In this document: positions 8,549-16,649 of the stretch, one piece after another
How positions within the stretch are numbered: position 1 is the stretch's first letter
Layout of the letters: each line of letters starts with the position of its first letter
Assembly (NCBI RefSeq): GCF_019740355.2
Contig: NZ_CP091819.1
Location: 930,001 to 994,000, forward strand
Reading direction: 5' to 3'
Length of the DNA stretch: 64,000 bases
From: Paracrocinitomix mangrovi
GTDB lineage: Bacteria; Bacteroidota; Bacteroidia; Flavobacteriales_D; Crocinitomicaceae
Made by a program: the position numbers and the translations under genes
The notes under the pieces: model-generated
Databases searched by the model: none
What the model saw: the letters and a program-made list of their open reading frames with translations, nothing else
What the model was told of the DNA's origin: nothing

Positions 8549-8986
8549 TTGAATTACCTCTTATATTTAAATATAACTGAACCTAGACCAGACTTTAGAT
8601 TGGTTTGTACTTGGGTGACTCAAGACTTAGAAAATGTTGACACTGAGGGTGACTCTCATAACCCAGCTTCTCGTGAATGGACAAATTTGTACTTGGCCGA
8701 TAGAAAAAATAATGCTTGGTGTGGAGAAATAAACAAATCTTCTGATCCTATTAATATGTGGACAATCTCAGCATCTACACTCGAATTTGCAGCTTTCTTA
8801 GCTATCTTTCTAAAAGATGAGACAAATTGTGAAGTTTGGTTGGACTCAAATAAAAAGGAAGAATTAGATAGAAATGCTCTGATTAAATTGATTGAAAATT
8901 TTGATATAACGGAGTCAATTAATAGGACTGCAAATAGTATATGGAGAAAATCAACGCTAGTTGAACCATATCCCAACCTACTGTAA
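8549..8986 (+). CDS. Hypothetical cassette protein, 145 aa, TTG start
   Basis: TTG at 8549, 10 bases after the right core of attC-7, is the only reasonable initiator; no in-frame ATG occurs until deep in the protein. Soluble, no signal peptide, rich in Trp, Asp and Asn (TNLYLADRKNNAWCGEI), with a C-terminal helix. It has no motif that I recognise. attC-8 begins 9 bases after the stop. It is one of few cytoplasmic cargo proteins in this part. Confidence 0.6.
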   Translation: MNYLLYLNITEPRPDFRLVCTWVTQDLENVDTEGDSHNPASREWTNLYLADRKNNAWCGEINKSSDPINMWTISASTLEFAAFLAIFLKDETNCEVWLDSNKKEELDRNALIKLIENFDITESINRTANSIWRKSTLVEPYPNLL

Positions 8987-8994
8987 AAAACTGT

Positions 8995-9107
8995 ACACAA
9001 CACAACAATTAAAACGCATGTCCTACCCTTTCTTGCCACCACACAACAAGCTTTGCTTCCCTGAAGCTACACGAAAGCGAAGACCTAACTTTACTCAAAC
9101 GTTCTGT
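8995..9107 (+). repeat. attC-8
   Basis: Left core ACACAAC (8995-9001), arm CAATTAAAACGC and ATGTCC; right part CCTAACTTTACTCAAAC and core GTTCTGT (9101-9107). Loop shorter and unlike groups A and B except for the TAACTTTA motif. Confidence 0.75.
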
Positions 9108-9125
9108 GTAATTACGATTTAACAA

Positions 9126-9701
9126 ATGACCCGAAAATTTAAATTCTTGATCGCAAATTCTTTAATCTGTTTTGTCTTATTCTCTTGTAATTTTGAAATT
9201 GATCAATCAGATGAAAATGGTTTAACTGATCTAGATTGGGAAGTCACAACTCCTAATCTAGATTCTCAAAAAGACAATATTATTTTTTCAAAAATCAATG
9301 ATTTTCTGATCTCTGATTCTTCAGCCATTGTACAGAACTACTTTTTCCTCTGTGATACATCCCAAATTAAATCGTTTAGAGGATATAATGTTAAGCACAA
9401 GAACGAAAATATTTGGATTGGACTAGGAAAAGATAATGCTTCTGTGCGACCACTGCCGGATTCATATCCAGTTGAAGAAGGTCCAATTGGTGAATACAAT
9501 ATAGTGGATGATTCATTAGGACGCCTTCACAGTTATGTGTTAGAGTTTCAGTTCTCTGAAGAATATGAAATCGATTCAGTCTATGCTGTTTTGCGCTTTG
9601 CTCGAACCGAAAATGGAGTTAAGAAAGTCTCATATGTACGAGATATTCTAATTTCAGAGGACTATCTACTTGAAAAAAGAATACAAGAAAAAAACTGGTA
9701 G
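9126..9701 (+). CDS. Lipoprotein, 191 aa, unknown function
   Basis: Lipobox VLFSC with Cys at residue 21, then an acidic linker. The mature domain (about 60-185) is predicted beta-rich and acidic, and contains a proline loop (RPLPDSYPVEEGPIGEY). No family recognised. It starts 19 bases after attC-8 and its stop overlaps the left core of attC-9 by its last bases (TAG at 9699-9701), so the cassette has almost no untranslated DNA. Confidence 0.7.
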   Translation: MTRKFKFLIANSLICFVLFSCNFEIDQSDENGLTDLDWEVTTPNLDSQKDNIIFSKINDFLISDSSAIVQNYFFLCDTSQIKSFRGYNVKHKNENIWIGLGKDNASVRPLPDSYPVEEGPIGEYNIVDDSLGRLHSYVLEFQFSEEYEIDSVYAVLRFARTENGVKKVSYVRDILISEDYLLEKRIQEKNW

Positions 9702-9834
9702 TAACACAACAGGTAAAACGCATGTCCTTACCTTTTTTGCCTACTCTCCCAAAAGCTGTCAGGATCATGTAATTCAACTACAATTTCATTTTCGTTGAAC
9801 AAAGTAAATTGCTAATTTTAGCCAAACGTTATAT
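9699..9834 (+). repeat. attC-9, group A loop, decayed palindrome
   Basis: Left core TAGTAAC (9699-9705), arm CAGGTAAAACGC, ATGTCC; loop CTCCCAAAAGCTGTCAGGAT (decayed form of the attC-2 palindrome) and AATTCAAC/GTTGAAC stem; right arm GCTAATTTTAGCCAAAC and core GTTATAT (9828-9834). Confidence 0.8.
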
Positions 9835-9854
9835 GCAATTAGACAATTGCTTCA

Positions 9855-10292
9855 ATGGGATATAATAAAGAAATTATATTAGTAAAGGATGTTGACCAGA
9901 AGGAATTCTCGGCATTAAACCTTATCAATCTTCTGGAAAAAGATAATTGGAAAGAGACTCTTTCAATTATCGATCGTGGACAGAAATTCAATTGGATCAA
10001 TGCGAAAAGCAGTGCTGAATTTCATGAAATCTTAAAGTACAAAACTCACAATGATGAGTACATTGGATTCACCCTAAGGAATGAAATTAATGGAAGATAT
10101 GTCACTGTAAACATGGACAAGACTTCTATTATTTTTACTCTTGATATCAACAGTAAAGAAGACGAAATGAAGTGGTTTAATTGGTATCATAATCATCTAA
10201 TACCCAATCTTAAGGAAATAATAGCAAAAGTTGAATGGCGCACCAATTACGATAATGAAGTAATAAAATCAATAGAGAAAAACAGCATATAA
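9855..10292 (+). CDS. Hypothetical cassette protein, 145 aa
   Basis: Soluble protein without signal peptide; beta-strand-like stretches in the middle (KTSIIFTLDINS) and Trp-rich segment (MKWFNWYHNHL). No recognised family. The start is 21 bases after attC-9 and the stop TAA (10290-10292) is part of the left core ATATAAC of attC-10, so the coding region fills its cassette exactly. Confidence 0.65.
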   Translation: MGYNKEIILVKDVDQKEFSALNLINLLEKDNWKETLSIIDRGQKFNWINAKSSAEFHEILKYKTHNDEYIGFTLRNEINGRYVTVNMDKTSIIFTLDINSKEDEMKWFNWYHNHLIPNLKEIIAKVEWRTNYDNEVIKSIEKNSI

Positions 10293-10407
10293 CATATTAG
10301 CTAAAGCTAATGTCCAACCCTTGTCTGGCACACTTCATGTCGCAATTCAACTACAATTTCATTTTCGTTGAACTAAGTAAATTACTAGCTTTAGGTAAAT
10401 GTTATAT
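10287..10407 (+). repeat. attC-10, group A loop
   Basis: Left core ATATAAC (10287-10293), arm TTAGCTAAAGC, TGTCC; loop TGGCACACTTCATGTCGC followed by AATTCAAC/GTTGAAC; right arm ACTAGCTTTAGGTAAAT and core GTTATAT (10401-10407). Cores are perfect inverted repeats. Confidence 0.85.
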
Positions 10408-10418
10408 GCTATTACGAA

Positions 10419-11129
10419 ATGAATTTCTTTCATCATGCCATAACCCTATTTGCACTAAGCCAATTTCTTTTTGGTTGTAATAACAGTGACGCAGAAATGG
10501 CGGACTCAAATTTTGATTCACAATCTGAAGAAATGAATGCATCAGAATCTAACGAAATTGATCTATGGAATCGCATAGAGAATTGGACAAATGACAATGC
10601 TAAAGATGTTGACTTTGGACTAAATCCTGGAGCGACTGAAGAAGACTTCCAAAGTTTAGAGAATGTGATTCAAGCGGAACTACCTTCTGATTTTAAAGCA
10701 TTTTATCGCATTCATAACGGACAATCTGAAGACATTTTCACTCAAGGTTTGGTTGACGGAGAAGTTTTACTTTCAACAAAACAAATTGAAGCTGAATGGA
10801 AAATATGGAATGATTTTATTGAAAATGATTCTGATGCTAGAAATACAAAATCCGACCCCCAACTTGGAATTAAATCTGATTGGTGGAACAAACTTTGGAT
10901 TCCAATAACCTCGGCTGGGACAGGAGACTTCACCTGTATTGATTTGGATCCCGCTCCAGAGGGAAAAAGTGGTCAAATTATCCGAATGATACATGATGAC
11001 ACGTACAGAGAGCTATATTCTAGTTCATTTAGTGAATGGTTCAGAAGTTATGTTGAAGGACTTGAAGCAGGAGGGTATGTCTATTCTGATGACTGGGGAG
11101 GCATTGTCAGTAAGGAATATGTTGAATGA
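10419..11129 (+). CDS. SMI1/KNR4 (SUKH) family lipoprotein, 236 aa
   Basis: Residues about 65-220 have the SUKH/SMI1-KNR4 layout: an opening NPGATEEDFQSLEN helix, ELPSDFKAFYRIHNGQ, and a Trp-rich core (DWWNKLWIPITSAGTGDF). SUKH proteins include many immunity proteins against contact-dependent and polymorphic toxins. Here the domain sits behind a lipobox (FLFGC, Cys20), so it would be membrane-anchored outside the cytoplasm, which is unusual for the family. It starts 12 bases after attC-10 and ends 9 bases before attC-11. The family call is good; an immunity role is inference. Confidence 0.8.
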   Translation: MNFFHHAITLFALSQFLFGCNNSDAEMADSNFDSQSEEMNASESNEIDLWNRIENWTNDNAKDVDFGLNPGATEEDFQSLENVIQAELPSDFKAFYRIHNGQSEDIFTQGLVDGEVLLSTKQIEAEWKIWNDFIENDSDARNTKSDPQLGIKSDWWNKLWIPITSAGTGDFTCIDLDPAPEGKSGQIIRMIHDDTYRELYSSSFSEWFRSYVEGLEAGGYVYSDDWGGIVSKEYVE

Positions 11130-11137
11130 AAAACGAC

Positions 11138-11258
11138 ATTTAACATAATAGCTAAAGTTTTCGTCGGATATTTGCCCAGCGCTATTCAAGATGGCATTCT
11201 ACTGCAGCTGCGTTTCCATATAACATGGTAAATATCTAACTTTACCCAAACGTTGGGT
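11138..11258 (+). repeat. attC-11, group B loop
   Basis: Left core ATTTAAC (11138-11144), arm ATAGCTAAAG; loop CAAGATGGCATTCTACTGC; right part TTTC-N20-TAACTTTA, CCCAAAC and core GTTGGGT (11252-11258). Confidence 0.8.
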
Positions 11259-11272
11259 ACAATTAAATTTAA

Positions 11273-11926
11273 ATGAAACAACTTCTATTTATTGGTCTTT
11301 CTTTACTCTTCATTTCATGTAATGAAACAGAAAACATTAAGGAATATTACTATCAACTAGAGAACTTTGACGAACCTAAATATTATGTGTTCGAATATAT
11401 TGGAAATCCCGAGGGGTCCCAGTACTGGAAAATAAAAACAAACAAAGAAAAAAAAGAACTCACCACTGAAGTATTTAATTCCAAGTTTGAAAAAGCCGAA
11501 TTCTCAAAAGAGAAATTTGATGAATCAGGAGCTAAATTTATCGAATATAGTAGTTTCTCTAATGGTAGGAAAACTGAATCTAAAATCAATTCAAATAATG
11601 TATTTTTATGGGAACCTCATGAAGAGTACAATTATAGTATGACACTTTATGAGGATGGTATAGAGACGGAATTTAAAAAAGTTCGAGAATACATAGGCAA
11701 AGAAACGATCTTGGTATTAGGTAAGAAAACAGAGGCTATTAAATTTAAGGGGAGCTATACCTTTGACAACAGTTTTTATAAAGAACCTGTAAAATTTTGG
11801 CAGTATAGTTATTACACTAAAGATCATGCTTTTGTGAAATGGGAAAGACACTCGCCAAATGGGGAAATAATGATTATGGAACTAAAGGAAATCCTAACTG
11901 AAAACGAATGGAATAACCTTAAGTAA
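11273..11926 (+). CDS. Lipoprotein, 217 aa, unknown function
   Basis: Lipobox LFISC with Cys at residue 16. The mature protein is predicted all-beta with many Tyr and Lys residues (SYYTKDHAFVKWERHSP near the C-terminus), the usual make-up of Bacteroidota lipoproteins of unknown role. It starts 14 bases after attC-11. Instead of a full attC it is followed directly by a short right-core remnant (11926-11945), which makes it look joined to the next gene. Confidence 0.7.
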   Translation: MKQLLFIGLSLLFISCNETENIKEYYYQLENFDEPKYYVFEYIGNPEGSQYWKIKTNKEKKELTTEVFNSKFEKAEFSKEKFDESGAKFIEYSSFSNGRKTESKINSNNVFLWEPHEEYNYSMTLYEDGIETEFKKVREYIGKETILVLGKKTEAIKFKGSYTFDNSFYKEPVKFWQYSYYTKDHAFVKWERHSPNGEIMIMELKEILTENEWNNLK

Positions 11927-11945
11927 AATGTTATGTAGCATTAGA
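11922..11945 (+). repeat. Half attC (right core only)
   Basis: AGTAAAATGTTATGTAGCATTA matches the right end of intact sites (AAAC-GTTATGC-A) but the left arm and loop are absent. It marks where a site has probably lost its left half, fusing two cassettes. Confidence 0.4.
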
Positions 11946-11948
11946 CCT

Positions 11949-12512
11949 ATGAAAACATTCACCTACATATTACTATTGCTTATTATAGCTACCGGAAGTT
12001 TGTCTCTTTCAAATTGTTCGAGCCCAAAAGAAGACAAGTTGATTCATAACTATTATGATTACTACAATAACAAAAACTATAAGGAGTTATCTAAATTGCT
12101 TTCTGACACTATTAAACTGTTTGATGAGGGTTATCTAGTTCTAGAAGGAAAAGAGAAGTTTCTCGACATTGTGAAATGGGGCGAAGTGTTTAACTCCAAG
12201 AACACCTTGATTTCTCTAGAAAATAAAGACGGAGCTTGGATAGCTACTGAAAAACAATCCAGCGACAGAATTAACTTCTTGTACGGACATGATTTAAAAT
12301 CTGAGACAATATTCAGATTGTTTAAAAAGAAAATTGTTTCCATTGAATCCAATTTAATTGACTTCAATGCCGAAAAAGAGAATAAAAAAATGCATTTATT
12401 CATTGACTGGGTAAAGAATAACCACTCAGAATTAATGCAAAATATCTGGCAACTTAATTCTCAAGGAGCAAAGGACTTCAAGAAGGCAATGGAGCTTTAC
12501 CAGAATAAATAG
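11949..12512 (+). CDS. NTF2/SnoaL-like lipoprotein, 187 aa
   Basis: Start placed at ATG 11949, after the half attC, because it gives a standard lipoprotein signal (LSNC, Cys23); an in-frame ATG at 11928 would read through the remnant. The mature part opens with IHNYYDYYNNKNYKELSKLL and continues DTIKLFDEG, LEGKEKFLDIV, the order seen in NTF2-like/SnoaL domains (cone-shaped ligand-binding fold). No catalytic residues can be assigned. Exported and lipid-anchored if the signal is right. Confidence 0.65.
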   Translation: MKTFTYILLLLIIATGSLSLSNCSSPKEDKLIHNYYDYYNNKNYKELSKLLSDTIKLFDEGYLVLEGKEKFLDIVKWGEVFNSKNTLISLENKDGAWIATEKQSSDRINFLYGHDLKSETIFRLFKKKIVSIESNLIDFNAEKENKKMHLFIDWVKNNHSELMQNIWQLNSQGAKDFKKAMELYQNK

Positions 12513-12516
12513 CGCT

Positions 12517-12626
12517 ATATAACAGAGTAGCTAAACTACATATCCGGCGCTATTTAAGATGGCATTCTATTGCAGCTGGGCTTCCGTAGAACACGGTAAA
12601 TGCCTAACTTTGCTTAAACGTTGAAT
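12517..12626 (+). repeat. attC-12, group B loop
   Basis: Left core ATATAAC (12517-12523), arm GTAGCTAAACT; loop AAGATGGCATTCTATTGC and TTCCGTAGAACACGG; right part TAACTTTGCTTAAAC, core GTTGAAT (12620-12626). Confidence 0.8.
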
Positions 12627-12651
12627 AATTACAACCAAAACTCACCAAATT

Positions 12652-12909
12652 GTGAAAGGGCAATCTGAAATTAATTGGTATTTCATTAAAACGAAGGACA
12701 ATCCTATTTCCAAATTAGGTTTTGGAGTTTCCGCTTGGTCAGAAGAAGATGCTCTTCAATTACTCAAACAAACCGTATTTAACGGAGAAGATATTCCCAA
12801 AATAATAGAAATTCAGACTATCAAATCACTAGATGAACTTGAACAAAATCATGTTCGTCCTAATATTGGATCACCAACACATAGAGGAGTTTGGTTTCCT
12901 AATTATTAA
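12652..12909 (+). CDS. Small hypothetical protein with RGVWFPNY tail, 85 aa
   Basis: GTG start 26 bases after attC-12. Cytoplasmic, with an EEDALQLLKQ helix and a conserved-looking ending (NHVRPNIGSPTHRGVWFPNY) that I believe recurs in short uncharacterised bacterial proteins; I cannot name the family. No attC follows; instead there is a decayed reverse-strand gene fragment and then the acyltransferase gene, so the array is interrupted here. Confidence 0.65.
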   Translation: MKGQSEINWYFIKTKDNPISKLGFGVSAWSEEDALQLLKQTVFNGEDIPKIIEIQTIKSLDELEQNHVRPNIGSPTHRGVWFPNY

Positions 12910-12976
12910 ATAATTCAAAGTTACATCCTACACTAATCCAACAACTTAAAAATTCCAAACCTCCTATTTATTCAAC

Positions 12977-13025
12977 TTAAAGCGAATTAGCATCTACATC
13001 TTTACAGAGAGATTTAATTTCATCC
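12977..13025 (-). pseudogene. 3' fragment of a second copy of the 15241-15837 lipoprotein gene
   Basis: These 49 bases match 15241-15289 at 47 positions. Read on the reverse strand they encode DEIKSLCKDVDANSL and a stop, against the intact gene's ending DEIKSLCKDVDANAL. Upstream of the fragment the frame diverges and meets a stop, so only the tail of the duplicate survives. The two copies flank the acyltransferase gene in the same orientation. Confidence 0.75.
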
Positions 13026-13161
13026 TCAAAAGGCTGCAATAATTGTGAGTATTAAATACTGAATTGTCATGAATAAAGTTAAAATTACTTTATTTAGAAC
13101 TTTTACTAGTTTTATAAATTCAATTCTGATAAATGAAATTTTCATTTCACTAATAAAGAAA

Positions 13162-15156
13162 ATGCAAGTAAACCCAAAGAAGCTTGATTACAGACCTGAA
13201 ATTGATGGACTTAGAACTTTAGCGGTAATACCAGTTGTTTTATTTCATTTGGGCTATAAACAAGTAATAGGAGGATATTATGGTGTTGATGTATTCTTTG
13301 TTATATCTGGTTTTCTAATCACAAATATACTTGTCAATAAAGTCTTGAACAATAATTTTTCAATGTTCGAATTTTGGACTCGAAGAATTAAAAGGTTATT
13401 ACCTGCCTTGTTAACTGTTGTTTTGTCTGTTTTAATATTTTCACCTTTAATTATATATAAATTAGATGTACAGCAAATTTCTTCAGATGTTTTTCCAACA
13501 ATTTTCTCATTTTTCAATTTCCATGCGTATTTTGAATTCGGAAGTTATTGGGGAAGAGCTTCAGAAGAATCTTACTTTTTACATTCATGGTCCTTATCAG
13601 TAGAAGAACAATTCTATTTGCTTTATCCATTCTTTCTTTTCTTGGCATATAAGTTCTTTAAAAATTTTGCCATACCGATTTTATTAGTAACGCTTTTCAG
13701 TTTTATTTTTTTCTTTTATCAATTGAATATCAACAAAAATCTGGACTTCACTTTTTATATGCTTCCTACTAGGATGTGGGAATTATCTTTGGGAGGTTTA
13801 GGCTGTTTTATCACTACAAAAAAAATACCAACCTCATATTCTTCTTTAATATCTGCTATTGGAATTCTATTGATTTCGGCAGCCTATTTATATGGCAATA
13901 AACAAATTGATTATTGGGTTATCTTCCCGGTAATAGGAACTTTTATAGTATTGGTTTTTTGCTCGTCTGATGGTTTGGTAGGAAAAGTATTGTCAAGTAA
14001 GCCATTGGTACTAATTGGTAAAATGTCTTATTCAATTTATCTTTGGCATTGGGTGCTTATATCGCTAGTTGGAAGTCTTGCGTATAAATTTCAACATTTG
14101 AATTTTCATCTATTAAATGCTGTTACATTAGGCATCACACTGATCTTGTCTTTCTTGACTTATTTTTTAGTAGAAAACAAAACAAGAACTCATAAAAGCA
14201 CCTTAAAAATAGTAGGGATAGGATTAATTATAATTTCATCATTTACAATATTTTATCAATCAGAATTATTCAACCCTTATTATCATAGCAAGTTCAATGG
14301 ATATACCTCTTTTACCAAATACTATGATATTTCCCCTTCACAAGAAGAATTGAACGAATACATTGAAAAGGGAAAATTAGATTATGGTTTAATTATTCCT
14401 CAAAGATTAGAAATAAACAAAGATGCATATAGAAAGAATGGTATAATAACCAGTGAAAAAGACAAGTCCCCTGAAATTATGCTAATTGGAGATTCACATG
14501 GAGTAATGTGGGCAAAAGTAATAGACGAAATTGCAAATGATATAAACTTATCTCTTTCATGTTATACATCAAATGGAACAAATCCATTTTTCAATTTAAG
14601 AGATATTGAAAACCAAAATGAAACGAAGAATTTCACTAAACAGCAGAGAACGGACTACGCAAAATCGATTAAGAAGAATATAGAAGTATGGAAACCAAAA
14701 CTTGTAATAATAGTTTGCCATTGGTTATGGATGGAAGACAAGAAAAAAGAACAATTTAATGAACTATTGACATTTTTGGAAGAAATGAATGCACAAGTTC
14801 TATTATTTACGCAACCTCCAAAACTAAATTTCATGGTAAATAAAAATGCAAGTCAATATATTTCTTACTTGGGATTTAAACCTATAGAAGGATACAATTT
14901 GATTGACGTTATTGGATTGAATGAAATAGAAGGTGCAAATGAATATGTATTCCAACTTCAAAGCAAATATTCAAATGTTTCAGTATTTGATATTTATTCA
15001 AATTTCATTCAAGACAATAAGGTGAAGGTATCATATAACAATGACATCTTGTATTTTGATGATGATCATTTAAGTTATCCAGCTACTTTAATTCTCAAAA
15101 AGGAAATCTCTGCGATAATTAAAGAAATAATTGATCAATCGGACATAAAACCATAA
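13162..15156 (+). CDS. Membrane acyltransferase with SGNH domain (OafA/YrhL type), 664 aa
   Basis: N-terminal acyltransferase-3 domain (about residues 8-350): YRPEIDGLRTLAVIPVVLFH, FFVISGFLIT, TRRIKRLLPALL and SWSLSVEEQFYLLYP, with around ten membrane helices. The C-terminal part is an SGNH hydrolase-like domain with LIGDSHGVMWAK (nucleophile Ser) and DDDHLSYPA (Asp/His pair). Such proteins O-acylate surface polysaccharides or lipids, the membrane part supplying acyl groups and the SGNH part transferring them. ATG 13162 gives the family's normal start; an upstream in-frame ATG at 13069 adds 31 atypical residues. More AT-rich than neighbours and without attC, so probably not a cassette. Confidence 0.88.
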   Translation: MQVNPKKLDYRPEIDGLRTLAVIPVVLFHLGYKQVIGGYYGVDVFFVISGFLITNILVNKVLNNNFSMFEFWTRRIKRLLPALLTVVLSVLIFSPLIIYKLDVQQISSDVFPTIFSFFNFHAYFEFGSYWGRASEESYFLHSWSLSVEEQFYLLYPFFLFLAYKFFKNFAIPILLVTLFSFIFFFYQLNINKNLDFTFYMLPTRMWELSLGGLGCFITTKKIPTSYSSLISAIGILLISAAYLYGNKQIDYWVIFPVIGTFIVLVFCSSDGLVGKVLSSKPLVLIGKMSYSIYLWHWVLISLVGSLAYKFQHLNFHLLNAVTLGITLILSFLTYFLVENKTRTHKSTLKIVGIGLIIISSFTIFYQSELFNPYYHSKFNGYTSFTKYYDISPSQEELNEYIEKGKLDYGLIIPQRLEINKDAYRKNGIITSEKDKSPEIMLIGDSHGVMWAKVIDEIANDINLSLSCYTSNGTNPFFNLRDIENQNETKNFTKQQRTDYAKSIKKNIEVWKPKLVIIVCHWLWMEDKKKEQFNELLTFLEEMNAQVLLFTQPPKLNFMVNKNASQYISYLGFKPIEGYNLIDVIGLNEIEGANEYVFQLQSKYSNVSVFDIYSNFIQDNKVKVSYNNDILYFDDDHLSYPATLILKKEISAIIKEIIDQSDIKP

Positions 15157-15240
15157 AGTTGATTGAACTCTCTTAATTTTCTTGAGCATTCTCAACAAAC
15201 GTATAATTAAATTGTAGTTATTACTACGTTTTCATAAGAA

Positions 15241-15837
15241 TTAAAGCGCATTAGCATCTACATCTTTACATAGAGATTTAATTTCATCCATTGACATTTC
15301 TTCTCTCAATTTAAAATCTACTTCCGAATCTTGAACAAACTTGCCATCATCTGTTTGAAAATAGATAGAAGGGACACCAACTTTGTCTTGTGTTTCTCTA
15401 AAATCAACCATAAATGCACGAATAGTAAGTAGCAAATCATCTTTTCCGTCACCATTAAAATCAGCTATTTTGTGCGGAAAATCCTGTTCATTTTTAGCCG
15501 AAATAAAACCATAGCCAGCAGGATGCGTTGGCAACACTCCTCTATTTACTGAACCGGTGTAAAGCGTTAAAACAGATTGTGGATGTGTTTCATCATCATA
15601 AAACTCAGCCGTTAACTGAAAAGTATGAGGCTCGCCCAGGTAGTTCATTTCAAACTCAATATCAGCTGTACCTTCAAATGCAGTAAGTAAAACGGTTGAA
15701 TCAATCATCTCTGCTTCTACTACAACAGTATCTGTAATAGTTGTATCGGTGTCGGTTGCTTCTTCAGTATTATGCTCGGTAGATTCAGCACAAGCCACCA
15801 TAAAAACAATACTGTATAATAAAAGTAATTTATTCAT
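15241..15837 (-). CDS. Lipoprotein with Ca-binding-like DxNGDGxxD loop, 198 aa
   Basis: Lipobox FMVAC (Cys16) followed by a Thr/Asp-rich linker (TDTDTTITDTVVVE). The mature domain contains DFNGDGKDDLLLTI (about residue 125), the calcium-binding loop found in FG-GAP/VCBS repeats, so it may be one blade of such a fold. ATG at 15837 is chosen because it starts directly before the signal helix. It is the only intact reverse-strand gene before 33 kb. A fragment of a second copy lies at 12977-13025. Confidence 0.7.
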   Translation of the reverse strand: MNKLLLLYSIVFMVACAESTEHNTEEATDTDTTITDTVVVEAEMIDSTVLLTAFEGTADIEFEMNYLGEPHTFQLTAEFYDDETHPQSVLTLYTGSVNRGVLPTHPAGYGFISAKNEQDFPHKIADFNGDGKDDLLLTIRAFMVDFRETQDKVGVPSIYFQTDDGKFVQDSEVDFKLREEMSMDEIKSLCKDVDANAL

Positions 15838-15959
15838 GCCCAATAATTTGAGAACAAAATATCAATAATCTTTTAAAAAGGTTTATTTAGTGTAAAAGTG
15901 TGTTTTAATTTGGTTGCGAGTAATATCTGGTAAAAACTTATAATGGTTGATAATGTAAT

Positions 15960-16020
15960 TGGCCAGATTCACTTTTTGTACTTTCCATGTTCAAGTACTA
16001 ACTTTACTCAATCGTTCTGA
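15960..16020 (+). repeat. Right-arm attC remnant (group D)
   Basis: CCATGTTCAAGTACTAACTTTACTCAATCGTTCTGA ends in a GTTCTGA core (16014-16020) like attC-8, but the left arm is not recognisable. Similar CAAGTACTA[AG]CTTTA segments occur near 23251, 24917, 26848 and 27295. Confidence 0.55.
15975..16006 (+). promoter_or_regulatory. Predicted promoter inside attC remnant
   Basis: TTTG (15975-15978), 20 bases, TAACTTTA (15999-16006) matches the Bacteroidota housekeeping promoter TTTG-N19/20-TAnnTTTG with one mismatch at the last base. The start codon at 16030 is 24 bases downstream. The -7 element is the retained right arm of an attC site. Confidence 0.6.
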
Positions 16021-16029
16021 ATTATTGAA

Positions 16030-16557
16030 ATGTTAACACAAATTCTCAACTATATAAATCACTATTTAATAATTGGAATCCCCTCGACTATTCTAGTCGT
16101 TCTAATCATTAGTTGGGTTTGGAAAGATTTAAAATTGAAAATTTCATTCGGTCTTTTGAGATCATTTATTCTAACATATTCAATTTTAAATATCATTCTA
16201 ATCTCAGTTAGTTTACTCAATTCAGATTCGGAGTATTTTAAATTTATGAGTAGGGCTACTGGACCATATTACTATACATTCATTTTAATGATATTTTGCA
16301 ACACTTTTTTACCACTCATTCTATTGATAAAGAAGGTTTACAATAAAAAGCTTGTACTGCTCCTTGTCGGAATACTAATTAATATAGGTAATTACATGGA
16401 AACTTTTGTCATTATAATTACGAGCTATCACTCAAATGGCACAGTTTATTTACCAATAAAGATTTTTTATCTTCTCGGACTTGGTGGGATTACCGGACTA
16501 TTGATAGTTGGAGCGGAGCAAACCTATTATCGCCTATTGAATAAAAACGAAGCATAA
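16030..16557 (+). CDS. Membrane protein resembling the C-terminal half of NrfD/ActC, 175 aa
   Basis: About five membrane helices. The segment ATGPYYYTFILMIFCNTFLP, then ILINIGNYMETFVIIITSYH, follows the order of the C-terminal part of NrfD/ActC quinol-oxidoreductase subunits, where NIGMWxERFVIIVTSLH is typical; here the conserved Met-Trp-x-Glu-Arg is changed to Asn-Tyr-Met-Glu-Thr. Full-length ActC has about ten helices, so this would be half of one. It is a cassette: preceded by an attC remnant and ending with its stop (16555-16557) inside the GCATAAC core of attC-13. Likeness is from memory of the motif, not a search. Confidence 0.55.
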   Translation: MLTQILNYINHYLIIGIPSTILVVLIISWVWKDLKLKISFGLLRSFILTYSILNIILISVSLLNSDSEYFKFMSRATGPYYYTFILMIFCNTFLPLILLIKKVYNKKLVLLLVGILINIGNYMETFVIIITSYHSNGTVYLPIKIFYLLGLGGITGLLIVGAEQTYYRLLNKNEA

Positions 16558-16638
16558 CATAATAGCTAAAGGCAATGTCCGCCTTTGGATGGTACACTTT
16601 TCATTGAATAAATTACTAGCTTTAGACAAACGTTGTTC
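16552..16638 (+). repeat. attC-13, group C (short loop)
   Basis: Left core GCATAAC (16552-16558), arm ATAGCTAAAGGC, TGTCCG; loop GATGGTACACTTTTC; right arm ACTAGCTTTAGACAAAC and core GTTGTTC (16632-16638). Confidence 0.85.
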
Positions 16639-16649
16639 GTGATTATAAG

